Positions 23,888 through 34,400 of a DNA stretch of 64,000 nt are shown here, in pieces. Position numbers and translations under genes: made by a program. This stretch comes from Arthonia radiata (lineage: Eukaryota; Ascomycota; Arthoniomycetes; Arthoniales; Arthoniaceae). Position 1 is the stretch's first letter, and the number at the start of each line of letters is the position of its first letter. Where the stretch lies: contig PSQN01000002.1 of NCBI GenBank assembly GCA_002989075.1, positions 1,909,311-1,973,310 on the forward strand, in the 5' to 3' direction. The notes under the pieces are model-generated. The model did no database searches. It was not told where the DNA came from and saw only the letters and a list, made by a program, of their open reading frames with translations.

Positions 23888-24354
23888 TACGGTGATCTTA
23901 CGGGAAAGTGAGATGAATCCGCTCTTGTAGAGAGAAAGACCCAAAAAGCGAGGAGGATCGAGACAGGAACAACAGGTGGGACCTTGGAAGGCTCGAAGAG
24001 ATCTGTCGTGCCAACCACTATGTCATGCGAGCACGCACACCTACCTGCATGAGCATTCAGCACGAGCACCCAGGATTACGCCGTGATTTTGAAAGCGAAA
24101 ATCCACGTTTGTTGGCCTTTTCTCTGAGCGCGATTCGGTGATTCCATAAGACGTCGACCCCGCGCTTGAGTTGAGGTGCATACTTGAAGGCTGAAGCTCA
24201 GCTCATCTGCATCTCATCTTCTGCATTCCTCATCACTTCCTCTCGCTTGCTCCTTCCAACTCCACCATGTAGCACCCTCGTTTTGACCTGGACTGTGAAT
24301 CGAGGTGAGCGACGCTCAGCGGCGAGCAGAAGGTGCCAAGCCACGCGAAGAAAG
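23888..24354. promoter_or_regulatory. Divergent promoter region, amidohydrolase / SWIB protein
   Basis: This 467-base gap separates divergent genes. No ORF of note, RNA or repeat was seen. Confidence 0.4.
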
Positions 24355-26073
24355 ATGCAACCCTTTCGGAACTACCCGGGGCAGGGCCCTCCGCCGCAGA
24401 TGCGCAAAGGTGAGTCTTCGTTATTTAGAAAGATCCTTTTCGATCATCGCAGTATCACTTTGCGGGCAATCACGAGTCTGATCCTCGCGCCTGCGTCACA
24501 AAGATGACGCACAGACGCATGATAAGCCGAGCTGACTTGGAGGCCACTGTCGGCCGCTCAGGTGTTCCCAATCCACAACAGCCCCGCGGCCCTCCTCATC
24601 ACGAGCACTACGAGCAAGCATATCGAGAGCGCGCTCAGATGGAGATGGCCAAACGTCGCGCCGCACGACCGACCGATCGCAGCCTTCCAGACGGCATTGA
24701 TAGGCTAGTCGAGACAGTGGCCGCAGGCAATTACAATCAATTGCGCGCAATCGAACAACAACTTGACGCCGTTATGATGCGCAAGCGCATAGACATCCAA
24801 GATTCGATACAGACGAGTCCACCTGGCAAAGGAACATTGAGGCTGTGGGTCTCGAATACGGTGGAGAACCAGCCCTGGCAGCAGAGCAACGTGATGGATC
24901 ACGATGCCTTCGACTTTTCCAGCAATGTGGAAGCAAGCTTCAAGGTCAAAATCGAGGGAAAGCTTCTGAGCAGTCGTAACCAAGACACACCGAGTAATGA
25001 ACGGAATGTAGAAGAATCAAAAGACGACAATGAAGACGGCGCAGATGGCGAGCCAGCAACGAAGCGGCCTCGACTGTCTTCTGATGTGCCCAGCAAGAAG
25101 CTCTCGGGCTTCTTCAAGGCTATCACCATCGACTTTGATCGCGCATCAGCACTTCAGCCTGACAACTATAACCAGATCAAATGGGATAAGGCCTCTGCCA
25201 CAGCGTCGAACGATCCACGAGCCTCAGAGTTCGACTGTCTCGAATTCCAACGCAAGGGCGACGAGAACATCAATGTCACCATCAAGTTGACACGCGACGA
25301 GCCAAACCCAAAGATGCAACTTGCGCCGGCGTTGGCTGAGCTGCTAGGTACCGATCTAGCCGACCGTAAGACGGTCCTCATGGGCTTGTGGGAGTATATA
25401 AAAGTCGCAAAGCTATTGATAGAAGGCGGAAATGGCCGGCACGTTCAGTGCGACCAGCGCCTGAAAGACGTAAGCCAACAATTTCTTCGTCTACGACTTC
25501 AATATTTCGCTTGCTGACGCTTCTTAGGCACTCAACTGTGGCGACTCCTTCTATTTCCCAGAATTGGCGAACTTGGCCAATGCCGTCATGCGTGACGCGC
25601 CGCCGCTGTCAGTGAACTATACCATCCGTGTCGACAAAGACTTCCACACCGGTAATAAGCTAGCGCCGCCGACGGTATACGACGTTCCAGTCACCGTGGA
25701 GAATCCTACCAAGGATCAGATGCACTCGGCCATCAATCCGCGTGCACACGCAGCCGGTCTGCAGAAGATTGCTGATATGGACGATGAGCTGGCCATTGTC
25801 ATCCAGCATATGAATCAAACCAAAGCCAAGCACGGCTTCTTCACATCGATGAGCAAGGACCCAGCCAATTTCATCAAGCGCTGGACGAGCAGTCAGAAGC
25901 GCGATATGGATGTCATACTGGGCGCTGGTGCTTGGGGTGAAGAAGACTGGCAGGGTGCTGAGTGGCGGGAGGGTGGTTTGAGTGGTCCGTGGGGCACTGA
26001 CGAGGCATGGGAAGGAGTGGGTTCGTTCCTGATCAAACAAGATGCGAGCCGTCAACGGGCTACTGCGACTTAG
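24355..26073 (+). CDS. SWIB-domain chromatin remodelling subunit (Snf12/Rsc6, SMARCD family)
   Basis: Exons 24355-24409, 24562-25469 and 25528-26073 give 502 residues. The first acceptor at 24561 restores QMRKGVPNPQQPRGPP and has a CTGAC branch upstream. SMARCD proteins are core subunits of SWI/SNF or RSC remodellers. Seen are an N-terminal Pro/Gln-rich segment, a helical LPDGIDRLVETVAAGNYNQL stretch, the conserved TLRLWVSNTVENQPW, a central beta region (FFKAITIDFDR), and the SWIB core: LAPALAELLGTDLADRKTVL, MGLWEYIKVAKLL, then CDQRLKDALNCGDSFYF across intron 2. The C terminus carries a helix with KDPANFIKRWTSSQKRD, also typical. Whether it serves SWI/SNF, RSC or both cannot be told from one gene. 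Confidence 0.9.
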
Positions 26074-26590
26074 CGCGTCCGTGATGGATTTGAGAAGAAG
26101 ATGGTATTCGTTAGCGAGGCGTTGGTCTGGAAGCATCGGTTCCAAGTATTACGGTGCATTAACAATACATTCTGTGTTCTCACAACGTTTTCCTGGTGAA
26201 AATATTTTCTGCGCAATTCGGCTAACGCTCAGCGCTTATACCGGACGCTCTGCGACAGGAACTGTTGAACGTAATTGAGGGCACTGTGTACATAACCCTA
26301 ACCCGTCACCCCACATTCACCTCACATGGCGCACGGTCTAGCACGACGAGCTAGAACCCTCACAGACTGCGGACTACCGAGGACCGGACACTTGTAGTTA
26401 TTGGCATCCCAAGCTTTCATGGCTTCAATTACGTTGCCTCACCTGATGCTGTAGTGTTCACATCGCGCGTCACTACCTGCATCTGCATCGCCGCGCGCTC
26501 AAAGGTCACCAAAATGCACTGAGGCGACCGCATCAGGCTTCCGACTATTCCTCCTCCGACTATTCCTCCTCACTTATCGATCCTTTCACC
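26074..26590. other. Intergenic, with a 15-bp tandem repeat in the TLC gene leader
   Basis: No gene seen. CCGACTATTCCTCCT occurs twice in tandem at 26541-26570, just before the TLC-protein ATG. A single CCCTAACCC at 26296-26304 is too short to call telomeric. Confidence 0.5.
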
Positions 26591-27804
26591 ATGCTGGACC
26601 CATTCCCAATACCAGTTTCAGAAACGCTCTCCAGGATCGTCACACATTTTGCCGACTCCGCCGCGCTTTCTGTACTTCCTCTGCATATTCACGAGATCTT
26701 GATCGCCGCCGCATTCTACCATGTCGTCTGCTCATACGTCTCTCCGCCGCTCTCGCGCGCTCTTTTCCCCAAGGTCTATCCCAACTTCGACGCGCGAACG
26801 AAACTCAATTGGGACGTTCATGTCGTCTCTCTTGTCCAATCGGTCACAATCAACGTCCTCGCGTTATGGGTGATGATCTGTGATGACCAGCGCAATGCGA
26901 TGGACTGGCGAGAGCGAGTGTTTGGATACGACGGCGCGTTGGGTATGATCGCGGCGCTTGCCTGTGGCTACTTTCTCTGGGACTTTGGAATCACTCTGCG
27001 CTACGCGAGCTGGTTTGGACCAGGTATGCTAGCGCATGCGGCGAGTGCGCTTGCGGTGTACGGTTTTGGATTCGTACGTCGATCAATCCTATCTGTGTCG
27101 GAGGAGAGCTCTGCTGTGGGTGCGATGATTGCTGATCCATTGATTAGCGGCCCGTCATTATGTATTACGCGCCCGTCTTCATCCTCTTCGAGCTCTCGTC
27201 CCCCTTCCTCAACTTCCATTGGTTTTTCGATAAGCTGGGCATGACAGGTTCTAAAGCACAATTGTACAATGGCATACTCCTCATGAGCAGCTTTGCCGGC
27301 AGCCGCCTGATCTGGGGCAGTTATAATTGCTTCAAGGTCTTTCCAGACATGTACAAAGCTATCCAATATCAGAAGACCTTGGAAGGTCAGTCCTGGTTTG
27401 CAGAGGGTGTGGCGAATGCAACAGCACAAGCCGCCGTGAAGGGCGCTATGAATCTAGACGGGTTCAGCCACGACGTAGACGTGGCCAAACGTATGGCACC
27501 AAAACCACTGGGCGAGGCGTACGCCATGATATACGTGGTCAGCTACGTGCTGCTCATGCTTTTGAATATCTATTGGTTCGGCAAGATGGTTGAGACAATT
27601 AGAGCACGGTTCAAACCACCCTTTGGGACGAAGGAAACCACAAGCAAGGGAGCGAAGCCCGAGGCGAAGGGAAGTGTGGGACCTGTGGTTGGAGCAGATC
27701 CGAATGGCACGCGAGGTCGGAAAACCTTGAGTGAGAATGGGCAGACAATCGTGGAACTAGAAGAGACAGAGGTTAAGCAGAGGAAGCCTAGACGGAAGGC
27801 TTAA
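26591..27804 (+). CDS. TLC-domain (TRAM-LAG1-CLN8) multi-pass membrane protein
   Basis: Exons 26591-27073 and 27148-27804 (intron 74 bp, phase 0) give 379 residues. Several hydrophobic spans are visible: HEILIAAAFYHVVCSYV, VHVVSLVQSVTINVLALWV, LGMIAALACGYFLWDFGIT, MLAHAASALAVYGFGF, PVIMYYAPVFILFELSSPF, and a final AMIYVVSYVLLMLLNIYWF. The DFGI motif in the middle, an H in the next span, and the ELSSPFLNFHWFFDK block fit TLC proteins of the TLCD4/TMEM56 type rather than ceramide synthases, which have an HD pair. The C-terminal 70 residues are Lys-rich and cytosolic. The probable role is in ER or plasma membrane lipid handling. Confidence 0.85.
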
Positions 27805-28085
27805 AGACCAAGTAGGTCCTACATCTAACAATTCATATGAAATTCGCAAGAGCTTAGCAAAGACATGCGCAAACATGCACGTCGAGCACATGATCTTTTG
27901 GAAACAATGATCCAGACGATTACGCACAAAAGCAGAACATGGAGTTCGTCGAGTATTTGGTGGGCAAACAGTAACAATAATGCATAAACCCTGCCATAAT
28001 GGAGGCCTACCAGCGCTCAATTAGGAAGTACGTGACTTATTTTCGGCTTATTCAGAGCGCGTCTCGACGCAGCTGCACTTTGAAC

Positions 28086-29657
28086 ATGAGCGTTCTGTCG
28101 TACATTTCCGGTGGCGGTCGCAAGGTTCTAACAGCTCCAGCTCGATCAATAAGATGCTGTTGCTTCCGACGCCCGTACTCTCGACCCACCTTTGCTCCAA
28201 AACCTGTCCTCGATCTCAAACACATCGCTCAAAACTCCGCCCTGTATGAGCAGAATTGCGTAGAGCGCAACTATGGAAAATGTGCGAGCTACGCGGCGCG
28301 CATTGCTGGTCTTCGCAATGAAAATGTAAGAATAGAGAAAGAGCTGCGCGGACCGAGAGAGAAATTCAAACAGCTGCAGCAAGAAATTCGTAGATACCAG
28401 GAGAACTGTGAGGGCGGTCAAGGCGGGGATGTCCAAGGGCCGTCTCTTCTCGAGCGCGCTAGGGAAAAGGCGAAGCAACTCAAGGATGACTTGGACGCCT
28501 GTTCAGGACAGATCAAGCAGAATCTGGAGGAAATCGAGGCTTTAGCGCTGGCGCTTCCAAACCTCAGCAGTGTGCACACACCCACTGGAACGCAGGCGAG
28601 AGTTCTTGATGTCGTTCAGAACAGTGATCCTACTCAACTCGAAGGCGTGACAAAAAGTCATGTTGACATTGGAGCACAGCTTGGTGTACTCAACTTCACT
28701 CGAGCCGCGACGAGCAGTGGGTGGGGGTGGTACTATCTCACGCATGAGGGCGCTCTTTTAGAGCAAGCCCTCGTGCAGTATGCCCTATTGCAGCTCATCA
28801 AGCGTGGATGGCAGATTGTGTCACCACCCTCGATAGTGTATTCGCATATTGCCGATGCTTGTGGCTTCCAACCCCGAGATGAGAACGGCGAGCAGCAGGT
28901 GTATGCTATAGAGCAGACGCTAGACGCCGAGCACAACCCTGAACGGATTTCGCACGTACTCACAGGCACCTCTGAGATCTCACTTGCAGCCATGCAAGCC
29001 AATTGCAACATTGATATGCGCGATCTACCATTGAAGACAGCCGCAGTCACTCGCTGTTACCGCGCCGAGGCCGGCGCTCGGGGCACAAATACCAAAGGCC
29101 TGTATCGAGTCCATGAATTCACCAAGGTGGAAATGTTCGCTTGGACCATGCCAGGGCGGCACTTCGACCCTGCGACAGGCGCCTTCGACACTTCAGCAAG
29201 CACAACACCACAGAGCGACGATGTGTTCAACGAAATGCTTGACATACAGCGGCAGACATTGATCGACCTAGGTCTCAATTTTCAGATCCTAGAGATGCCA
29301 ACGACAGACCTCGGCGCAAGTGCAACCAGGAAAATCGACATGGAGGCCTTCTTCCCATCTCGCCATGAGCGCAACGGAGGCTGGGGTGAGGTCACTTCGA
29401 CATCAATCTGCACAGACTATCAAACCCGCAGACTACGGACAAAATACGGTCGCGAGGGGTCAGGAAACGTTGGGTGGCCGTGGACCGTAAACGGGACCGC
29501 CATGGCTGTACCGCGCATTCTCGCCGCTATTCTCGAGTGCAATTGGGACGAGGAAAATAAGTACTTGAACATTCCCAACGCTTTGAAGCCATGGATGCAC
29601 GGCATAGAGACTGTCAAGGCGCGGAAGAGCAGCCCGCCTCTACGTGTCTTCGCGTGA
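28086..29657 (+). CDS. Mitochondrial seryl-tRNA synthetase
   Basis: A single exon of 523 residues from this ATG; an in-frame ATG at 27999 would add 29. It charges tRNA-Ser. Class II features are seen: an N-terminal coiled-coil arm (RIAGLRNENVRIEKELRG and following Lys/Glu-rich helices), LTHEGALLEQALVQYALL, motif 2 RCYRAEAGARGTNTKGLYR with HEFTKVEMF, and motif 3 NGTAMAVPRILAAILE. The early segment has Arg/Ser and few acidic residues (TAPARSIRCCCFRRPYSRP), which reads as a mitochondrial targeting peptide. A Dia4-like mitochondrial assignment rests on this presequence. Confidence 0.9.
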   Translation: MSVLSYISGGGRKVLTAPARSIRCCCFRRPYSRPTFAPKPVLDLKHIAQNSALYEQNCVERNYGKCASYAARIAGLRNENVRIEKELRGPREKFKQLQQEIRRYQENCEGGQGGDVQGPSLLERAREKAKQLKDDLDACSGQIKQNLEEIEALALALPNLSSVHTPTGTQARVLDVVQNSDPTQLEGVTKSHVDIGAQLGVLNFTRAATSSGWGWYYLTHEGALLEQALVQYALLQLIKRGWQIVSPPSIVYSHIADACGFQPRDENGEQQVYAIEQTLDAEHNPERISHVLTGTSEISLAAMQANCNIDMRDLPLKTAAVTRCYRAEAGARGTNTKGLYRVHEFTKVEMFAWTMPGRHFDPATGAFDTSASTTPQSDDVFNEMLDIQRQTLIDLGLNFQILEMPTTDLGASATRKIDMEAFFPSRHERNGGWGEVTSTSICTDYQTRRLRTKYGREGSGNVGWPWTVNGTAMAVPRILAAILECNWDEENKYLNIPNALKPWMHGIETVKARKSSPPLRVFA

Positions 29658-30512
29658 CCGGTCAGTCTAGGCCCGTCCTGGTAATAATTGAGCCACGGCA
29701 TCTGAACGACGTTTAATTACAAATACTGCCACACAGCATCCGGATGCAATACAAATGTTCCCTAGTTACCAGCAATCAAATGCCGAACCAAGATTCCGCT
29801 TTAGGCAGCAGTTCAATGGACGCGTAAATTACTAAGAACGGCGTTGTGAATGTCAGGACAGCTTGCCCGCCTGACGGTGGTATCAGAAGACCACGCTTGA
29901 GGCCTGCACAGTCGAACATAGAGCTTGCGCTTTCAAGTCTACAACCGTACCGTGGAAGCTATTACAAATGATACGTTTCAGTGTCGCTGATTGGGCCTGA
30001 CGGCTGACGTACGAGCCATACAACGGCAGGGCGTATGGTCGAGATGAACATCTCATCCGATATTGTCAGACTTGTCAGCCTGTGCCGTCACCTTGGTCAA
30101 GTATTGAACCACGACAAATGCAACACCGCTTACTCCTGCTACCACGCTTAACTACAGAAATTGGTCGAGCGCCTGCAACCTGTCTTCTCCAAGGCGTTCG
30201 CACGTTGCTGCTCGCCACATTAGTCCTGGCATCCTTCACACGCTCACTCTTGGATGACAATCTTTCACACCGTTTCACGTACGTAAAGCGCTACATTTAG
30301 TACAAACAGAACAGCGAACTCACCCGGTGGAACCCGCTACTTGGAAGTTCGCTCTACAGCCAGTTGGCTGGCGCCACTGAAACTGCTTGCGAACAGGATA
30401 TTTCGCCACCACACCTGATACTTGTGAACCGTCTGGCGACAAATTTTACTTCACGGCAGGATTGATGTTGTGATATTCCAAAAAATTCGCTTTATTACGA
30501 GCTCGAATACTC
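29658..30512. other. Intergenic stretch, nothing recognised
   Basis: This 855-base gap has no supported gene. One 72-codon plus-strand frame (30082-30300) has a hydrophobic stretch but no other support. Confidence 0.4.
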
Positions 30513-30957
30513 ATGCCACCGTCTGCGGTCCTCGTCCTTTCCGCCCTCGTGTTCATCACCACTTCCTACGCATCTGTGATCAACCAGCGCAGAGCTCTCA
30601 GCGAATACATCGAAGCTCAGGTCGAGGTACGATATGTTACGCGCTCTTCGTATCCAACTCTGACCCTCACGCTAGGTAAATACGGTTCTTACCGCCTTTC
30701 ACGATTGGAGCACGCTCTCACTCCCTTCCGTCACCGCTCAGTCGGAGTGGAGTGCCTATCTCTCCGCGCTACCCTCCGAGCTGGCCTCCGATTTGGACCA
30801 CTGGGTGCATTCGTCCGCCGCAGCACATGCACATGATTCGGAGAGTAGTAACAGCGCGCCAGTGAAAGGCGCTTTTGTGGGCGTGGGCCAAAGACTGATT
30901 TGGGGGCTTCTCGTCAGCGTCGCTGCACTCATAGCGTGGCTGGCTCTTGTGTTGTAA
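30513..30957 (+). CDS. Small membrane protein with signal-like N terminus
   Basis: Exons 30513-30626 and 30742-30957 join in phase 0 across a 115-bp intron (GTACGA donor, CCGCTCAG acceptor) to give 109 residues. I do not recognise it. The N terminus, PPSAVLVLSALVFITTSYA, is a signal peptide or anchor; the middle is short and polar with HSSAAAHAHDSESSNSAP; the C terminus has one strong span, LIWGLLVSVAALIAWLALVL, ending at the stop. It may be a type I or tail-anchored membrane protein of the secretory pathway. Coding evidence is the clean splice and the hydrophobic ends. Confidence 0.5.
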
Positions 30958-31559
30958 GATGTCACAGCCGTTTGCGGTCTGCAATTCTACACTTACTACT
31001 CAGCTGGTCTCATGTGATCGGCCTAGTGTTACGATGCCGTATTATTTCTAGTAAATTTCAATCAATCGGTAGTGCTCTTTTTGTAGTATGTCCTTCTCCT
31101 GCTCTTGCTTCTTTCCACTACCCTTTGTCTTGTAACGTTTCTGGCGACTTTGCACTCAGCCAGGTTTCACAGCATCCGCACATCCTATGTTGTTTCTGTG
31201 CAAGCAATGCTCGGCAGCAGGTGCGCTGATTCGTCAGGAGACACTTCGTTTGAAGCATGAATGCTCTTCAGCGAAGGCTGTGCTGATATTTCATGTTTTG
31301 GACAAGATCGCTTGGACCAAGCACCACCGCCTCGTAGCAACAGCAAGCAAGCTAGCCAGCTCACTGTAGCGGCATGCTTGATCATCTTGCAGTTCGCTTG
31401 CGCATAGCTGGATATTGAGCGTACTGCGACATGTGGCACGTTAGAAGCGGACTAGGAGTTTCACGTACCATGAAGTGGGGGGCACACTTTGAATGGAGAA
31501 GTACATGCAGTGCCTAACGACAAGTCCACCATTTTGTATAACAATAGTCGATGCCTATC
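30958..31559. other. Convergent intergenic region holding an introner copy
   Basis: It lies between the 3' ends of two convergent genes. It contains the introner-like copy at 31164-31306 and no other recognised feature. Confidence 0.5.
31164..31306 (+). repeat. Orphan introner-like element, short subfamily
   Basis: This 143-bp sequence matches the short units of ABC intron 4. It opens GTTTCACAGCATCCGCAC, has CGGCAGCAGGTGCGCTG where others have GGCAGCTAGCGCGCCGGCG, then CTTCGTTTGAAGCATGAA, GGCTGTGCTGATATTTCATG and ends near GGACAAG. It keeps the family length. No protein-coding exons are evident on either side, so it is either an intron in a 3' UTR or non-coding RNA, or a relic. Confidence 0.65.
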
Positions 31560-32528
31560 TTACAAACTAATTTCGCCTCTCCACGTGCCTTCAGTCAAGC
31601 CCAATGTCTGTATCAGATGCTGCCATCTCTCACCACCTCGTTCGTTTCGTCTCAGATACCGGAGTAGCTTTTGACGCCTGTGCACTAGCAATCGCAGATT
31701 TCTCTTGTTCATTTTGTCTTTTCTCCCTCGTGTCTCTAAGAACTGCGCCAATGTTCTGATTTTGGCCGTCAGAATGGCAATCTGCACTTCTGACGACCCC
31801 GTATCTGGACCGGCTCGAGCGATGATCTCCCGCGCTTCTTCCGCCGACCCTTCTGCGCCCTCCATTGACATCGATGACACGGCTGGTCGAGGTCTCAAAG
31901 TCTCGTCGGTGTTGTGTCTCCCAAACGTCTCAATACATCTCTGCACGTTGACTCGACGCCGGTCTTTGGAGTTGGCATTCTCTACCGCTGTGATACGCGC
32001 AAGAGCCTCTGCCGCGCTTTGTAGGCGTTGTTCGTGAAGCGCATCCTCGCCTATCTTTTCATTTGGATCTTGTGCTTGAAAAGATTCGCTGGATGGCAGC
32101 GGCTGACTGAGCTCCTGCGAGTGCCTGAGTGACTCGCGAAGTGCAGCGGCACTAACGAAATGGTTTAGATGCTCGGGTGAGTATGCGCCTGCACCTTCTG
32201 CTGAGGTTGATCCGGATGTGGGAGGGTCTAGCGGAGAGGAGGACTGAGGGCTTGCGGGAAGAGCTGCGTCGAAGGACTTGAGGAATGGTGTCTCGATGCC
32301 ATGAATTGGGTTGCCCATAGCTTTTGAGCGTTCTTCTCGCAAGACAGCTTGACGTGAAAGATTTGCGGCCTTCCGTGCTCGTGCCTGGGCAAGAGCGTAT
32401 GGATCGTTGTGCTTTCGATGCTTCTGAGCGACGGTGGATGCACTCCTTCGGCAGCCGCAGCCGGTGCTTACTGAGGCACTGATATGGAAGGACTCTACAA
32501 GAGCTGCAAGGTGTATGCGTAGAGGCAT
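31560..32528 (-). CDS. Mitochondrial small-subunit ribosomal protein uS15m
   Basis: A single exon of 322 residues. The S15 domain lies at the C terminus (about residues 225-322): GPDTGSSEVQIAILTAKIRT, LAQFLETRGRKDKMNKRNL and RLLVHRRQKLLRYLRRNE, with the conserved 16S-binding residues. The N-terminal 220 residues form a long extension typical of fungal uS15m (yeast Mrps28 family): an Arg/Ser-rich presequence and a basic ALAQARARKAANLSRQA helix. It builds the mitoribosomal small subunit. It runs divergently from the uS2 gene, 256 bases away, so a cytosolic and a mitochondrial ribosomal gene share one promoter region. Confidence 0.9.
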   Translation of the reverse strand: MPLRIHLAALVESFHISASVSTGCGCRRSASTVAQKHRKHNDPYALAQARARKAANLSRQAVLREERSKAMGNPIHGIETPFLKSFDAALPASPQSSSPLDPPTSGSTSAEGAGAYSPEHLNHFVSAAALRESLRHSQELSQPLPSSESFQAQDPNEKIGEDALHEQRLQSAAEALARITAVENANSKDRRRVNVQRCIETFGRHNTDETLRPRPAVSSMSMEGAEGSAEEAREIIARAGPDTGSSEVQIAILTAKIRTLAQFLETRGRKDKMNKRNLRLLVHRRQKLLRYLRRNERGGERWQHLIQTLGLTEGTWRGEISL

Positions 32529-32784
32529 TATCTGTATTGTTACTGACGCAAGAACCAGCCTTTTGCTGAATATGATGCAGGACTCCGTCTGGGAAGGACA
32601 AGGTGAATTGGCACGCTAGCGCCCTATGCAATATGGAGCGATCTCCGACGACCGACTCGGCCGAAGAATTTTAGCCACGCACAATCGTGAGCTCCGACGA
32701 GCCAAACACCCAAACTCCATCGTGTTGTTTCAGCGAGCATCTTCACATTCCTTCAATCGCCATCTTCTAGACCCAACTTACGAT

Positions 32785-33836
32785 ATGGCGCCCTCAAACT
32801 TGCCGCCAATCTTCAATGCAACCTCTGCAGATATCGAAATGCTGCTTGCAGCCCAAGCGCATCTCGGATCCAAGAATCTCCAAGTTCACATGGAGCCATA
32901 TCTCTGGAAAACGAGACCGGACGGCATCAATGTCATAAACATCAGCAAGACTTGGTACGTGAAAGCGATCAATCATTAAAGCGATCAATCATCAGAGCCT
33001 CATTCCGATTCTGTGATATACTGGATCGTCAGCATCGTCCAGATGGAGAGCAATTATACTGACTGGATGCGAACAGGGAGAAGCTGATTCTTGCCGCTCG
33101 CACTATCGTCGCCATTGACAACCCAGCTGATGTCGCAGTTATTGCTGCCCGTCCCTATGGCCAGCGCGCTGTCCTCAAGTTCGCTGCGCACACTGGTGCT
33201 TCCCCCATTGCCGGTCGCTTTACCCCTGGCAACTTCACCAACTACATCACCCGTTCATTCAAGGAGCCCCGCCTCATCATTGTCACGGACCCCCGCACCG
33301 ACGCTCAAGCCATCAAGGAGGCATCCTATGTCAACATCCCGGTCATTGCACTCTGCGACACAGACTCCCCGACTGAGTTCGTCGACATTGCGATCCCTAC
33401 CAACAACAAGGGCCGACACGCGATCGGTCTCGTCTGGTGGATGCTTGCCCGTGAGGTCCTCCGCTTGCGTGGCACGCTCGCCTCTCGCGATACTCCATGG
33501 GACGTCATGACTGATTTGTACTTCTACCGCGACCCTGAAGCCGAGGAGAACAAGGACAGTGCAGGTGTGGAAGAGGGCAAAGTTCCTGGTGCAGACGAGG
33601 TTGGAGCTGCGGCTGTCGACAGTGGCTTCAACAACGAGTGGGAAGTCAGCGGTGCCAACACGGGTGCTTTCGCGGCCGCAAGTGGTACTGCCGGCGCTCA
33701 GGCTGACGCTAGCTGGGACGCCGAGGGTGCGGACTGGGCGGCGGGAGGTCAACCAATTCAGACGGGTAACGATGGCTGGAACGCTGAGGCTCCTCCTGCT
33801 CAGCCTGCTGCAAGTAGTGGTGGTGGTGGCTGGTAA
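32785..33836 (+). CDS. RPS0: 40S ribosomal protein S0 (uS2)
   Basis: Exons 32785-32954 and 33077-33836 join in phase 2 to give 309 residues. It is a core protein of the cytosolic small subunit, related to the laminin receptor precursor. Seen are the N-terminal block [20 protein letters not shown], the exon-spanning [36 protein letters not shown], the [19 protein letters not shown] block, [20 protein letters not shown] and [14 protein letters not shown]. The C-terminal 90 residues are acidic and Gly/Ala/Trp-rich, ending SSGGGGW. The 122-bp intron carries a 16-bp tandem duplication. Confidence 0.96.
32962..32993 (+). repeat. 16-bp tandem duplication inside the RPS0 intron
   Basis: AAAGCGATCAATCAT(T/C) occurs twice, at 32962-32977 and 32978-32993, only a few bases after the 5' splice site. 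Confidence 0.9.
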
Positions 33837-34400
33837 ATGCCCGTGAATCAAGGCCTCAGCCGAGCGCAAGGGTGATGTGTGTGGGACGTGGAGCGATATC
33901 GACTTCGGAGCACTCGGCTTTCCGGAAGGCAAAGCAGTGGCACTCAACGAGGGAAAGAAGCCTGATTTTGAGCTTTCACGCTCGAACCGGGAGAAAGCCC
34001 TGTGCTGCCGTGACGGGTTTACGTAGCAGTTACCCACTTCCATAAGCCGAAGTGATTTCTAGTCAACGTGCGCGTCATTGCCCTTCTTCGTTACTTGTAT
34101 GGCGATAGTTCACTCGACTGTGACTGCTACCCCAGACTTTGAGTTTCAACGCTGCTTTGGAGCTACGCTCCGCAGTCTTCCTCAGCCGTGCCTTCCGGTG
34201 TCTCGAGCCTTGGGATTCATAGCGGCAAACAATATAACTGTATATCTGCCATTGGCCGTCAGCGACAACGCAGTATCACCTACTGATATACGCTTGTCAA
34301 GCGCACTTGCTTGAAAAAGTGCCACTCTAAATCAAAATCCTCGATTCGCGCGACACTCATACTCGCATCCTACCTAAAGCAATCTTCACATCTCGTTCCA
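33837..34400. other. Convergent intergenic region
   Basis: This 564-base gap lies between the 3' ends of RPS0 and the Rpc17-like gene. I see no gene or repeat. Confidence 0.4.

Noticed and set aside
26296-26304. CCCTAACCC as an internal telomere repeat
   Set aside because: It is only one and a half units long and could occur by chance.
29658-30512. A tRNA gene in the gap after the seryl-tRNA synthetase
   Set aside because: I looked for paired A and B boxes with a GGTTCGA-type core and found none.
33255-34043. A 262-codon minus-strand frame over RPS0
   Set aside because: It lies antisense to the conserved uS2 coding exon and has no recognisable protein content.
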